From the NCBI GenBank assembly GCA_022578605.1, contig MU394077.1, positions 434,001 through 498,000 on the forward strand: 64,000 nt of DNA, read 5' to 3'. The notes under the pieces are model-generated. The model searched no databases. It saw nothing but the letters and a program-made list of their open reading frames with translations, and was not told the origin of the DNA. Position 1 is the first letter of the stretch. Each line of letters starts with the position of its first letter. This stretch comes from Camillea tinctor. Its lineage: Eukaryota; Ascomycota; Sordariomycetes; Xylariales; Xylariaceae. Positions 21,956 to 33,509 of the stretch are shown here, piece by piece. A program made the position numbers and the translations under genes.

Positions 21956-23407
21956 TTAGACGACGGAGGGATGGCGAAGCAACTCCCCACTTTCGATTGG
22001 AATAACAGTACCATAGACTTGCCCATTGGTAGCAAGAGTCAACACAGCCTACATATACCAGGAGGATCAGCTAGGAGTCGCTTGGACGTGAGCCGAATTC
22101 CTTGCCTCCTGCGCAGCACTTACACTCGATATGTCCTGAGGTGTATTCCACCGCTTCGTAGTCACAGCGCAGTACTCCCTTATGAACTGGAGGATCTCGT
22201 CTGAGACGAAGCCCATGTTCTCATCATCAACCTTACCTTGACCTGTCATGCTGCTCGGTGTCGGACCTAAACGTCGTTAGCTTCTTTTTGGATATGCGCG
22301 TTTTTTCAAGTTAGCTTTAAGACATACCAGGAGCGATAGCGTTGACCCGAATATTCAAACTGTCTTTTTGGAGCTCATAAGCCATAGTCTTGGTTAGGTG
22401 CAACCCAGCAGCTTTAGAAACCTAGATATTCATCACTCAGGGGGGCAGGCTCTTGCGCTTAATCTAAAGGTGGTTATACTCACGCCGTACGGGTAGTTCC
22501 CGTTTCCAGTCCTGTTGAGTTATGAGGCACATATGGTCAGCTGCGAAACACGAGGGTATTTAGCCACTTACGTCTTCTGTAGGGCGTCCTTGGAGAGTAC
22601 ATTAATGACGTTTCCCAAGGCCCTGGGGGCACTGGCAGCGGCTTTTGATAGCAATGGGATAAAAGCGGCAGTGACATAGTATATGGCCACACAATGGGTC
22701 ATATACACTACGTTCACCATCCTATAAGTTAAGCAAACCCCGTCCAGCTGAAAACTTTGGGGGTGAGCACGTACGGTTCTGCCATACGTCTGCTATGTCG
22801 ACAGCAAATAGTGCCTCCGAATACTTCTCAGGTCCGTCATCGGGTAGATACTCCGGACGGGCGGCAAAAACCCCAGCGTTATTTACCAATCTACGTTGTC
22901 AGGATCGTCCGGTTTTCGGTGTGCTGAAATACGTCTATTGGAGTGTGACTTACACGTTGATATGGGTTTCCTTGGATGAGATCTCGTCTACCACAGCCTT
23001 GATGCTCTCTTTTGAGGTCACATCCATCACAAGAGGCACGATGGAGCCTCCACTGGACCCTAGTCGCTCGGCGCTACCATGAATTCTAGCACTTTTCTCC
23101 AGGACTTCTTTACGGCGGCCGGTGATATAGACCTTGGCTCCATTAGCAGCTAGTGTTTGGGCAATAACTAGCGGTGCTTGTAAGTAAAGGACAACTCTCA
23201 CGTAAGACCGTTGGTTCCGGGGTAATTGTAAAACATACTTAATCCAATGCCAGTTCCCGCTCCAGTGACTTTTCAGACGTTGATTAGTATTCAAAACTAG
23301 GCAAGGTAGAAAAGAAAAAAAATCATCGGTCTCATATACGTACCCACGGCTACCCAACCTTTCAAATCGAACAGCTCAGCCGCCGATAGAGGATGAGGGG
23401 TGGTCAT
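21956..23407 (-). CDS. short-chain dehydrogenase/reductase (nine exons)
   Basis: Classical SDR, an NAD(P)-dependent oxidoreductase with a Rossmann fold; the substrate cannot be predicted. Exons: 23407-23344, 23268-23239, 23176-22954, 22890-22771, 22721-22572, 22511-22484, 22421-22328, 22266-22124 and 22048-21956. The spliced protein begins MTTPHPLSAAELFDLKGWVA. It has the nucleotide-binding VTGAGTGIGL, ANGAKVYITGRR, the HINVLVNNAGV motif, active-site YPYGVSKAA (Tyr-x3-Lys) and RVNAIAPGPTPSSMT, and ends IPIESGELLRHPSVV. Two exons are only 28 and 30 nt. The exon 4/5 junction is the weakest: a canonical GTACGT breaks frame, whereas GTGCTC keeps it. The sequence there (MVNVVYMTHCVAIYYVTAAF) is slightly unusual, so a further splice or damage is possible. 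About 312 aa, the length of fungal cytosolic SDRs. Confidence 0.85.
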
Positions 23408-24584
23408 AATGAGATACTTTGGTCTGGAAGGGGAGAAATTTATAGGATAAATAAGTACGGATAATGATATATATCACAGACAAGGACTATATAGACTTGA
23501 TAGTCAGGATCGGTGTTCTGTAGAGGAAAGATGTGAAAGAAGCTCCAACGAATACTTCGGATTCATGTGCAAAACGAAACGCGGGGATATCTGCCGTCTC
23601 ATGGCACAGCAAGGCTTGTGTGGTCTGTCACGGACGAGGCAACGCCCTGGTCCGTGCACATGGATCTTTGTAGCTTGCCTGGGGAAGAATTCCTTATATG
23701 ATCCTAGTATACTATACCTACTTTTATTTACTATTGCATATCCCTAGGTACCTATCTAATATCTACCTAGTATATAGTCTTCACACTTAGTCGAAATGTC
23801 GATTATATTCTAAATGTGCCTCAAGTTTAATTGACCTTTCGTCTTCTAGGTCTCTTTATATAGAGCTGATAGTCAAAGTCCTATAATACATGTCTGGTAC
23901 TACCCCTTTTTTTCGTGACTACCTAGGTAACTAGGCTAGTCAGGCTAGTTCTATAAGTCGCCTTGTTTGCCTCAACTCTATATTGATCGCCGACTATCTG
24001 GTTGGCACCCCGGAGCCAATCGATCTAGAGGCGCATATACCAATACTAGTACATACCACCCCACATGAAGATATCGTCTCTCATGTTCCTTATTCTTCCA
24101 GTGAGTGCTACCCGGAGCCTTACGCAAGGCGACTCTTGAGTCGCACATGTGCACCGACAAAGTACACACCCGATATCCGTCACACGTTTTTATAAGTCAC
24201 TTCTCCTCTCACCCAGATAGCCGAGCCCTCCCTAGTTCTTGAACACCTACCCAAACCATTGACAACACACGTCTTACAAGAAGGGGATCGGCACGATTGC
24301 CTATCTATCTGTGCGTACGTATCCGGGCCGGAGAAGAGGAACGTGACGGATAGGTTAGTTTCCGGCCTACGGTTACCCTGCGGTTGTTGAACCTATAACA
24401 TGTGTGTTTGTACATAAACAGCAGGTGGACGTTTGCGTAGTTGTAGAAAGGCTATTTGACCCCCAGAACGAGATTGACATCGGAGTTCACGTATGTTTCT
24501 CCACCATCAACGGTTTACTATCCCCACAGCTAATACCTAAGGTACCTAGAACCTTCACCCTGAATAGGTACCTAGGCATTAGGG
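23408..24584. other. intergenic region
   Basis: AT-rich flank between the SDR promoter and the orphan ORF. It holds TACCTAGGTA at 23920-23929 and related TAGGTACC/CCTAGG words near 23744, 24541 and 24571. No gene is supported. Confidence 0.5.
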
Positions 24585-25100
24585 ATGGTGGATAGATATC
24601 CGTCAAGCCACGTGCAACTGCATCTTCCTACATTTCAAGGAGCCTATCTCCACACTCGTCCACCTACACCCATCCACACCGAGCAAAACGTACAAGAATT
24701 TGCAAACACACTTGCCACGACACTTGGTCGCGTTCTCTTCAAGCAGGAAATACGACGACGGAGATATGGCAATGTCGCTGACGAGTGGCCTCCGGGACGC
24801 ACACCACCCGAGGTACTGGATAAACACAAAGCAGAGATGAAGGCGTTGATGGCATTCTTGGAGGCTCCTACCCCGTCCGACTGCAGTGACGAGGAGAGCG
24901 AGCACGAGAGGAGGAAAAGTCAGAGGATTGCAGAAAGAGCAGACCACCAACGCCCACTATCTAGTCCCAGCAACACCACTTTTGAGGCGATGTCGGTTAG
25001 AGGGAAGTTGTGGCCTGATTATGCGGCGAACAAGGACCAGTACAAGAGGAATTGGGTCCGTCTACGTCGCAGTGCTCGCTTGCATCGGGACACGGGCTGA
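24585..25100 (+). CDS. hypothetical protein, 171 aa orphan ORF
   Basis: Not recognised. It is an uninterrupted 171-codon frame starting MVDRYPSSHVQLHLPTF. It is charged in its second half, with an acidic then basic patch (DCSDEESEHERRKSQRIAER) and an Arg-rich end (WVRLRRSARLHRD). The composition is protein-like and no homopolymer produces the frame. There is no signal peptide, membrane segment or known motif. It lies alone in an accessory-looking segment between an SDR gene and two broken genes. It could be a lineage-specific gene, a fragment of a mobile element protein, or chance. Confidence 0.4.
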   Translation: MVDRYPSSHVQLHLPTFQGAYLHTRPPTPIHTEQNVQEFANTLATTLGRVLFKQEIRRRRYGNVADEWPPGRTPPEVLDKHKAEMKALMAFLEAPTPSDCSDEESEHERRKSQRIAERADHQRPLSSPSNTTFEAMSVRGKLWPDYAANKDQYKRNWVRLRRSARLHRDTG

Positions 25101-25240
25101 GCTATCCAGGAGACCCGAGTTTATGATACCAATCCACCGGTTTATCCGAGCGCACTCAAACAAGCAGTGACAATGCCTTTTCCGGAGAATGTTCGTAATG
25201 AGAAGCGTTTATTAGTTCGTAAGTGTTCATCAGTTGTTAG

Positions 25241-25278
25241 CGTTTAAACATTTTCAAACGTTTGAAATAGTTTAAACG
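25241..25278. repeat. 38-bp near-perfect palindrome
   Basis: Outer 9-bp arms CGTTTAAAC and GTTTAAACG surround a perfect 16-bp core palindrome TTTCAAACGTTTGAAA. Only two symmetric base pairs of the 38 bp do not match. It lies in non-coding DNA between the orphan ORF and a pseudogene. Confidence 0.85.
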
Positions 25279-25646
25279 TTCAAGCAAGTGTGTACTACAA
25301 ATGTATGGTTATACATATGTTCGCAATGCCAACAATTCACAACGTTAAAAGGGAGGGAAAGGTCACTATCGCCAACTATCTCCATGTCTGATGGGGATAG
25401 CGAGTATCGATATTGGCCTTGAACAGGATTATGCCCCCTCTCTATTGTTAAGATCCCCAATTTCGTCTTGCTTTGCATAGATTGGGCTTCAGTGGCCGGT
25501 TCCATACGCTCGGAAAGTTCTCCCATCAGCGAGGTTCTCCAGCATCCAGCATGGGTGCCTCTGCTCTCGGAAGACGAGTCGTCAACTAAGAAGCCAAAGC
25601 TTGAGGAAAGAGGTAGACGGTGAAACTGTACAATTATTACCCTTCC

Positions 25647-26054
25647 TTAGATATGGGAAGTAGCCTTAGCATAAATGGGGATACCGGGGGTGGTGGGAAA
25701 GGGCTCTTTAACATCTACAGTAGGATCTGGTGAGGGTAGGGATGTCAGGTATGGTATATTACTTGGAATAACTTCGGGTTCACGGATTTCGAGTTTAACA
25801 TCTTATATACTGTTGGAGGAAAGAATTGATTTGCAATGGAGAGCAGCTTCTATGCCCACCAGGGAACTTAGTGAGCCAGGCGTAACTCCAATCCCAATGA
25901 TAACGGAGGCAGGGGCATCGTCAGCTGTCCAAATCCTAACTGGATCGAGGCTGGTACCGCGTAACATTCTTATTCTGGAAGCAAGCCAATTAGGCATAGG
26001 AAAGCAGAGAATATATGACGATGCGGCATTGCCTTCGTAACTAATGAGATTCAA
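25647..26054 (-). pseudogene. broken copy of an uncharacterised fungal protein
   Basis: Reading on the minus strand from about 26054, the frame encodes a protein-like segment: PVRIWTADDAPASVIIGIGV, then TPGSLSSLVGIEAALHCKSIL. It meets an in-frame TAA at 25803-25805 after SSNSI, and continues in the same frame as DVKLEIREPEVIPSNIPYL and DPTVDVKEPFPTTPGIPIYA to a second TAA at 25647-25649. Continuity of protein-like sequence across the stop argues for a decayed gene rather than a short real one. The pattern resembles, from memory, a multi-copy family of uncharacterised proteins in Fusarium- and Colletotrichum-like fungi, but I cannot confirm that. The true 5' end is unclear. The stop could come from CAA to TAA, a CpA-to-TpA change as made by repeat-induced point mutation. 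Confidence 0.45.
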
Positions 26055-27224
26055 GCCCTCGGTGATAGATATCCCGGCAATCCTCTAACTGGAACGGAAG
26101 TCATTACCTTGTCCGCCATTTGTCGAAAATGTGTGGCGTTGCCATTAGGAACCATGCATCGCTTGCATAGCCGATCAACTTTCAGCTCAGCGTACGTATG
26201 AAAAATGGTTTCATCGTACCCCTTTTCTTCTCCCTTTCTGTCTTTTCGCTCCCGCATTTTTTTTTGGTTCAACTTTCTGGTTATTGATGTTTCTACCTTC
26301 CTATTTCTCTCACTTGAAGGTTTAGCTAGGCTGAGTGAGGGCTGCAGCTACGGAGCTGCAAGTCGGGGGTTATACGGGGCTGAGTCTGGGGCTGGGGCTA
26401 GGACCGCAGCTACGTGATGGCGTGATCGTACTCGGTAAGGCAGGCTGAGAGAGCTTGGTTACACTGCTGAGCTGGTGTTATATGCAGAATAGATGGAACG
26501 CCCACCGGCGAGACAACGTGATGATCATGTAGGGAGACTCATTTTGACTCAGATGGCAGCATGCAGATGGGACCCTAGTCGAGCTGGCTGAAGCTCAGCT
26601 ACCATGAGTCATCGGTAATGTTCCCGAATGTTACATTCGCAGATAATCATCTCCTGATTTTCGAGGTGTTAAAAGGGGACATGCTTGTTCATGGAAGTTT
26701 AGTTAGTCGGCGGTAGATGATAGTTTTCCTAGGCATGAGTTCAGGTATGAGGGAGGTCTTAATATGCTAATGTGTTATGAGTTATGAATCTAAAAATAGT
26801 ATCTACCTAAGTATGATATGATACTCATTTATTATAACTAGGTAGTTGAAGAGGATTGCTCTTCTTGCGTTGACTTGTTTTATATAAATCTTAAGGCCCT
26901 TTACATTTTAGATACAGGTATGTGTGTTAATGCCTTACGCGCCAATAACATCTCATTATTGATTTATCATTGGTTTTTTCCCTCTCTTGCTATTACATGC
27001 CTTTCTTCTGCAGGTCAGCATTCACCTTAGTGGACAAGCATAAGAGGGTCCTTTCTCAAGTCCTAGAAATTATAACGGATAACTCGACCAAGTAAACCTG
27101 AGGCGTTTGGTGAGATGCATATAAATTTCTAACTCGTGTTTACGGTTCCCAGTAAGGGGTTCCCACATATAGTACAGAATCAACACACAAATCCAGTATA
27201 AACTGCGACTTATTTTTCAAAGCT
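26055..27224. other. intergenic region
   Basis: AT-rich on its right half. An open frame on the minus strand (26272-26051) is contiguous with the pseudogene but starts in a low-complexity basic stretch and is not called. Otherwise nothing is supported. Confidence 0.45.
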
Positions 27225-28145
27225 ATGCACGCTGAAAACCCACCATCCAAGGTATCTGGCCCTACCGTCCTCTTCTGGATGGTTAGCTTCGCGCTTAACG
27301 CCATGGCACAGCCCACAGGACCAGTGTCTGGCAACGTATACTGCAAGCTATTGTGCTGCTCGCCTGTGATATCATTGTCCAGCGCCCTTCACCTGGCCGG
27401 ATGTTGGTGCCGGCGTGCCGCGTCCTCCTTCTCTGCCCGCTCTGCCGCGACCCAGGTCCTAGCCGAGCGCACCGAGGTAGCTGCTAAGAAGCTCAAAGCT
27501 GACGCACCATTCCGCCGGGTCGGGTTCGTCTTTGGCGTGCTCCCGCAGTTCATAAAGTTGTTTGGCAGCACGGGGCTTTTTTGGGTACAATTTTTCGGTG
27601 CTATGTACCTCTTTGCGTGGCTCGTGTTCGAGCTGCTTGTGCTCGTGGCATATCCCGATCCAGGTGATAACTCGACGGCGCTGCGGCCACAGCGCACACC
27701 GTCAAAGAAGGTCATGTTGCTAGGATATTTGGCGCTGCTTACCCAAGACATGTTATATGTACGTCTTTACGCCACGTTTACAGTATATAGAAACCGGTGG
27801 ATCATCATCGTCAATACGATCATCTCCCTTGGTCTATTATCACTCAACCAAGCGTCCCGATTCAGTAATCATTTCCTCCTCTGGTTCAGGATGTCTTCTG
27901 TCGGGCTTATTTCTCATCCGAACCCCCTCCAGCCAAGAAGCTTCGTCATGACGTTATGGTGGTGGACATGGTTTATAGCGTTTTAGTATCGGAAACTAGA
28001 TCACGTACTGTACTACTACATGGCGGAAATACCCAAGAACAAATTTAGTGTCTATATGACTCTGGTACTCGAAGCCTCCTTGTACCTTGCGCCAGTCGCC
28101 TTTTATTTCCTAGCTGTTCACGAATCCAATGGGACACGGTTATAG
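27225..28145 (+). pseudogene. multi-pass membrane protein gene interrupted by in-frame TAG
   Basis: The first frame (27225-27986, 253 codons) starts MHAENPPSKVSGPTVLFWMV. It has several hydrophobic segments, including LFWVQFFGAMYLFAWLVFEL at about residues 118-137, and ends at TAG (27984-27986). The same frame then continues without a break as YRKLDHVLYYYMAEIPKNKF and a further membrane-like segment EASLYLAPVAFYFLAV, to a stop at 28143-28145. This suggests one protein of roughly 305 residues cut by a single stop, possibly from CAG to TAG. A small intron covering the stop cannot be excluded, because an alternative frame before it (27890-27990) also looks coding. The family is not recognised. 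Confidence 0.5.
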
Positions 28146-30628
28146 CAGTGGTCTGAATGGCTTGGTTAAATAAATTTCGTGAAAAGACTGGGGAGGGGGG
28201 TCGTTTTCTCATGGTATATTTAGATTTGGTGCACGACAATAGTGAACTGCTTCTGACTCGAGGGTTAAGCAATGAAGAGCATATTTCAAAGAACCCGGAT
28301 GTCATAGTTGGTTTGCGGCAACCAATTGAGCCAACAGAAGCTTCAACAATGACCAAATGGCTGTTATTTCCTTAATTCTGTATTATATGTGTTACCCCTT
28401 ACTGGGAACTGTAACATTGAGTACTATTCAGAATGAACCGGTATCTGTAATAGAGGCTACCTATTTACTCATAGGCCCATGATATCCATTAGAAACGACC
28501 ACAAAATCGTATTTCTCACTAATTGTTACATAGGGCACGAGTCTTGAAGGATTCATTTATTCATGAAGATGTAAACTATACAATATTTTGGATGAGGCAG
28601 GAGTTGCGTTAGGTAATAGAAGAATTGCAGTATCAATAAATGGAAGACAGATACATAACCATTAGAATGTTGCGATATCATAAGCACGAGCAACAATGCT
28701 TTACCGAAGTTGACTAGCAATGAACATCCGTTTTGTAATGTCGTTAGCTACCCTTCACGTGAGTTTTATGAGCGAATATTCAATTAGTAAAAGATATATT
28801 ATGAAGCAAACGTATATAAATATATTTATTTTAAACACAGCCAAGTGTGATATAAGAAAAGAAGGGGGTTTACAAAGAAGGGATTCAAATGTCTTTTTAA
28901 TGTATTGTAAAAGACCAAGGCCATTATACATAAAAATTTGCACAATACAAAGACATCTACCCTTTAAAATTAAATGCAAAAAAAGTATAAGTGTATAATA
29001 TACAGAATTGTCCTTTCATTAGTTTTGCTAACCTATATCCTTTGTTTTTGCATCTCGCCGTGTTGCTTTCTTCACTTTTTCTACTTTCACACATTGGTTT
29101 TCTTTTTTGTAGTTATTAAGGCATCATAATATTTATAATGAAATGCTGTCATCATCTTTTCTAAAAATTGCTCATTATTCCTTATGAAGTATGAGGCAGA
29201 TATATAGGAATTTACCAAGGTAAATATTGAGAAATATCTCAGATACTTAGGTAACTAGGTTAGTAAGTGAACTCCGCAATTTATATGAATTATCCCACTG
29301 ACGATTATACCAGCTACCTGGTCAGCAAACGTATGTTTGATTTCTTTTATATGGGAATATGAAGTTATCACATTAGAAGAAGTCCTTGATACTTTGCTAC
29401 ATACCAATTTGCTCGGAGCGGGGCCGATCTACTCTTTTTCAATGTCATCAATTAGAGATGCATGTGTATTACTTAGTATCGTCATCTTGGAGGGTACCCC
29501 GGGCTTGCCCGGGCTAAGCTGCCCGGGTTCCTGGACTTCCTAATGGTCCGGTTTTCCATGTCGACAACACCGAGCGTGCTTTCTCTGTTTCCCATTCCCA
29601 TATACCCCGAAAGTGCTGACTCCAAGCATTAAGTACTAGGTACCGTTATACGTACCAATTACAATTACAATTAATATCCCGAGAAAGTTTAATAACTTAT
29701 CGGTGGACGGATGTCTCCAACCTGCAAACAACTTGCATACAGAGCGGTTTCTCCGCACATCGGCAAAATGTGGGGGTTAATGCAGGATCCCTGGCTACAC
29801 ACGCAAACCCCTCTTAATATTTTTTTCTTTGGGTGGTCGCTCTTACTTTTTGTTCCTTCCATATTAGCCTCCAACGGGTTTTCCCATATACTAGTCCGTC
29901 TTGCGTCGTCTCAGCTTGGGGAAGAGGCAGGTACTTCGTACTTGCCGCGGCATCGTATGTTTGATGTGATGTAACCTCCATGAAATCTAAACTTTACTTT
30001 CCGTTACTTCCATGGGTTTAAATCCGGGTTGAAATATAGTTTATATAGAAAGGGTCCACCTTCACACATGAGCTAACTTTTGTAACTAAACTAGTTGGAT
30101 TTTTCTTCAAATCTCTTCTTTCTGATCCATCACAGCTCCATCAACTTGGTTTTCAACTTCCGATCTCCGGAACCATTGTTATTATTACCGGGCCTTTTTT
30201 TTTTCTTGTGACTCTATTGAGAAGCTTTAATTATTATTAAAGTTGAGTTTTTGCTCTTCTCTCTTTTTTATTCCTCTGCGAACCGGTTCTTCTAACATAC
30301 TCAGATATCTGTTAGTAGGTAAGTGTACAGCAGTATTCCATGTCTAGTCGCTCTACCCTCTATTCCTATTCCCGCAAGCCACTTGGCTTAATCAACCAAG
30401 CTATTCATATATGTCATATACGCTTAATTTTTGTCTATCAGCCCCATACATGACACAACTTCCTCCAGTCCGAGTAGCGAACCTTGGTTAAACCCCTTCC
30501 GGCTCACACCAGTTGCAGATTCCCTCGGCAACCAAGTGCCCCGTCGCTGTCGGCGTTTCCACCACTTATACCAATATATATATAAATATATTTATCGTGG
30601 GCTAGCATAGCTCCTTATCTTGCCCAAC
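28146..30628. other. 2.5-kb gene-poor AT-rich region
   Basis: Very AT-rich between about 28380 and 29330. Three CCCGGG sites cluster at 29498-29527. Near the right end, TATA-like ATATATATATAAATATA (about 30573-30592) precedes the isocitrate dehydrogenase start. No gene is supported. Confidence 0.55.
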
Positions 30629-32260
30629 ATGAACGCCACCTACTCGACCGCAGCCCGCTGCATTCGACCTTCTGCATTTTCCAAATCTGCACGACCGGTC
30701 CTCAGATCAGCTCCCTTCAGAATCTCTAGCCCGGCAGTTTCTGTAGCATTTTTTCACCAGACCAGGTACAACATGGCTCAGAAGATCAAGGTCAAGAACC
30801 CTGTTGTTGAGCTCGACGGTGATGAGATGACCCGTATCATCTGGAAGAATATCAAGGATAAATTCATCTTCCCCTACCTCGATATCGACCTAAAGTACTA
30901 CGATCTCGGACTCGAGTACCGCGACCAAACCAGCGACCAGGTCACTCTCGATGCTGCTGAGGCTATCAAGAAGTACTCAGTCGGTGTCAAGTGCGCCACT
31001 ATCACGCCCGACGAAGCACGTGTGAAGGAGTTCAACCTTAAGCAAAGTAAGCAGGTCCTCAATGCCACGGAATTTTCCTATGCATATTGTCTAGCCTTGC
31101 ATGCGTCTTGCGCCTCTCTCATAGAACCCCGCACTCTGTTCAAACGCATCATCCCTCCCCCTCCCCTCCTTTTTATTCATGTCAATAACTCCAGCGCTAA
31201 TGTCTGCTGCGCCCCTCATTAGTGTGGCTGTCTCCCAATGGCACGATCCGAAATGCTCTGGGTGGTACCGTCTTCCGCGAGCCTATCGTCATTCCCCGTA
31301 TTCCCCGACTTGTGCCCGGCTGGAAGAAGCCCATCATCATCGGCCGACATGCCTTCGGTGATCAGTACCGCGCCAAGGATCGCGTCATTCCCGGCCCCGG
31401 AAAGTTGACCATGGTCTACACCCCCGAGGGCGGCAAGCCTGAGGAGATCGAGGTCTACCAATTCAAGGAGGGCGGTGGTGTTGCGCAAACCCAGTACAAC
31501 ACGGCCGAGAGCATTACCGGTTTTGCGCACGCCAGTTTCAAGCTTGCGCTTGCCAAGGAGCTGCCCCTGTACATGAGCACCAAGAACACTATCCTGAAGA
31601 AGTACGACGGCCGCTTCAAGGACATATTCCAGGAGCTCTACGACACGCAGTACAAGAAGGAGTTCGAGGCTAAGAACATATGGTACGAGCACCGCCTCAT
31701 CGACGATATGGTTGCCCAAATGATTAAGAGCTCTGGTGGATACATCATGGCTCTCAAGAGTGAGTCCCTACCCCGTTTCCTAATCGACTCTGCAAAAGGG
31801 AGCGCAGCTGGAAAGAAAAGACTAACATTTTTCAGACTACGACGGTGACGTGCAATCCGACATCGTAGCCCAGGGCTTCGGCTCGCTAGGCCTCATGACA
31901 TCCGTGCTCATCACCCCGGACGGCAAGACGTTCGAATCTGAGGCGGCACACGGCACCGTGACGCGCCACTACCGCGAGCACCAAAAGGGGCGCGAGACAT
32001 CGACAAACCCAATCGCGAGCATCTTCGCCTGGACTCGGGGTCTCATCCAGCGAGGCAAGCTTGACAACACGCCTGAACTAGTCGCTTTTGCCGAAAGCCT
32101 TGAGAAGGCCTGCGTCGACACGGTCGACGTCGACGGTATCATGACCAAGGACCTCGCCCTCGCCTGCGGCAAGACTGCCCGCGAGGACTATGTGACCACC
32201 AACGAGTACCTTGACGCTGTGGAGAAGCGCATGAAAAACAGCCTCAAGGAGAAGCTATAA
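30629..32260 (+). CDS. idpA: NADP-dependent isocitrate dehydrogenase, mitochondrial
   Basis: Oxidative decarboxylation of isocitrate to 2-oxoglutarate with production of NADPH. Exons: 30629-31046, 31223-31759 and 31836-32260, with GT-AG introns of 176 and 76 nt, giving 459 aa. The first 48 residues are basic, Ser/Ala-rich and free of acidic residues up to the core, as expected of a mitochondrial presequence. Met49 then begins [20 protein letters not shown], the usual start of the cytosolic form. Family blocks across the junctions include [20 protein letters not shown] and [20 protein letters not shown]; the third exon has [20 protein letters not shown] and [18 protein letters not shown]. In Aspergillus idpA, alternative transcript starts send the enzyme to mitochondria or to the cytosol/peroxisome; the internal Met here fits this. 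The C-terminus KEKL is not a canonical peroxisome signal. Confidence 0.95.
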
Positions 32261-33509
32261 GTCTAACCTAGGTTACCTAATTACAAAAGAAGAGATAAAA
32301 AAAAAAAAATTAAAACGATTTAACGAACGAGCCCCTATGGGATGTTATCTGAGCTGAAGGCTCTTTTCACGATAGGGAATCTAAGCAATGGGTGGGAGAT
32401 GGGAACAGAGCGCGGCAGTGAACTATTCTGTCGTTTATTAGAGGAACGCAATAAAAAGGAGAGCAAGACCATAGATACCCTTCCCCACTGACTCCTTAGT
32501 TGGGAAAGTCAAGCAGGGAAAAAAAGAGAAGAAAAGAAGATCTGCTTTAGTTGCATGCATATGTTCCGTTTTTCTAGCTACCCATCCGGTTCTTTTTTTC
32601 CTACCTAGTCCAGACGAATGACTACTCTCCCCAAACAAGTAGAGATGTTGGGCCCGCTGCCAATCGCTCGATTTCACCTACCTATTCCTTTGCTTCTCTC
32701 CCCGTCTTTCTCTTTCTAACTAGATAGAGAAGATATAAAGATATACTTGCTTTAGGTTATATCGTTTGTACATATTAGCATTTCGTAAGATGTATATAAG
32801 AGCATATACATATACATATACATATATATTCGACATGATATTGTAGTTCTCGGTGTTTGGACGTTGGGCCTCATCTTTATCTCTTGACTCACACACACGT
32901 ATACCCCCTATCTAAAGGCTCGGCCTAGTCCCACTATTATTTATTCTATACCCCTTATTTTGCGACGAGCAGCAGATAAAAGGAAGATAATAACGTCATG
33001 CCGGTCTGCTTTTCAAAAACTCCCTATTCGCTACTACACATGAGATTAAACTTGAGTTCCCGATATTTTTATTATTCTATTTTTTATTTTCTTTTTAATA
33101 TCTCTTTTCTCCATATGTATTCCCCCTCCTTGCAATGAAGAGAAGAAATTAGTAACTGCTTTATATTAATTCCATCGCTACCTTATAAAATAAAATTTGG
33201 AAGTAAGGGGGTATCATTTTTCATCCCATCCCATCCTATCTCATCCATCCATCCATCCATTTATCGAGGACCTTACTTCCACTTGCTCGCCAACCCCGAG
33301 GAACTGATTATCACTCTTCCAGAGTTTTGTAATAATCACAGAAATCTATGTACTAAGCCAGCCCTTCTCTATATGCGGAGACCATTCCGCTCATGCACGC
33401 TCCGCGCTATGTACGTCCCTCAGCACTCTGCTGTAACATATAGTACCCCGTAATAACACCAAACCCCCTCCCCCCCTTTTTTTTTTTAGGAAAAAAAATA
33501 TCAACGTTT
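32261..33509. other. intergenic, convergent 3' ends
   Basis: Between IDH (+) and the arrestin-like gene (-). It holds a poly-A tract soon after the IDH stop, CATATA repeats near 32803-32828 and CCAT/CCATC repeats near 33222-33260. No gene is seen. Confidence 0.6.

Noticed and set aside
28720..28998. 92-codon + frame in AT-rich DNA, possibly mitochondrial-like
   Set aside because: The composition is purely AT-driven; no mitochondrial or transposon protein motif is seen.
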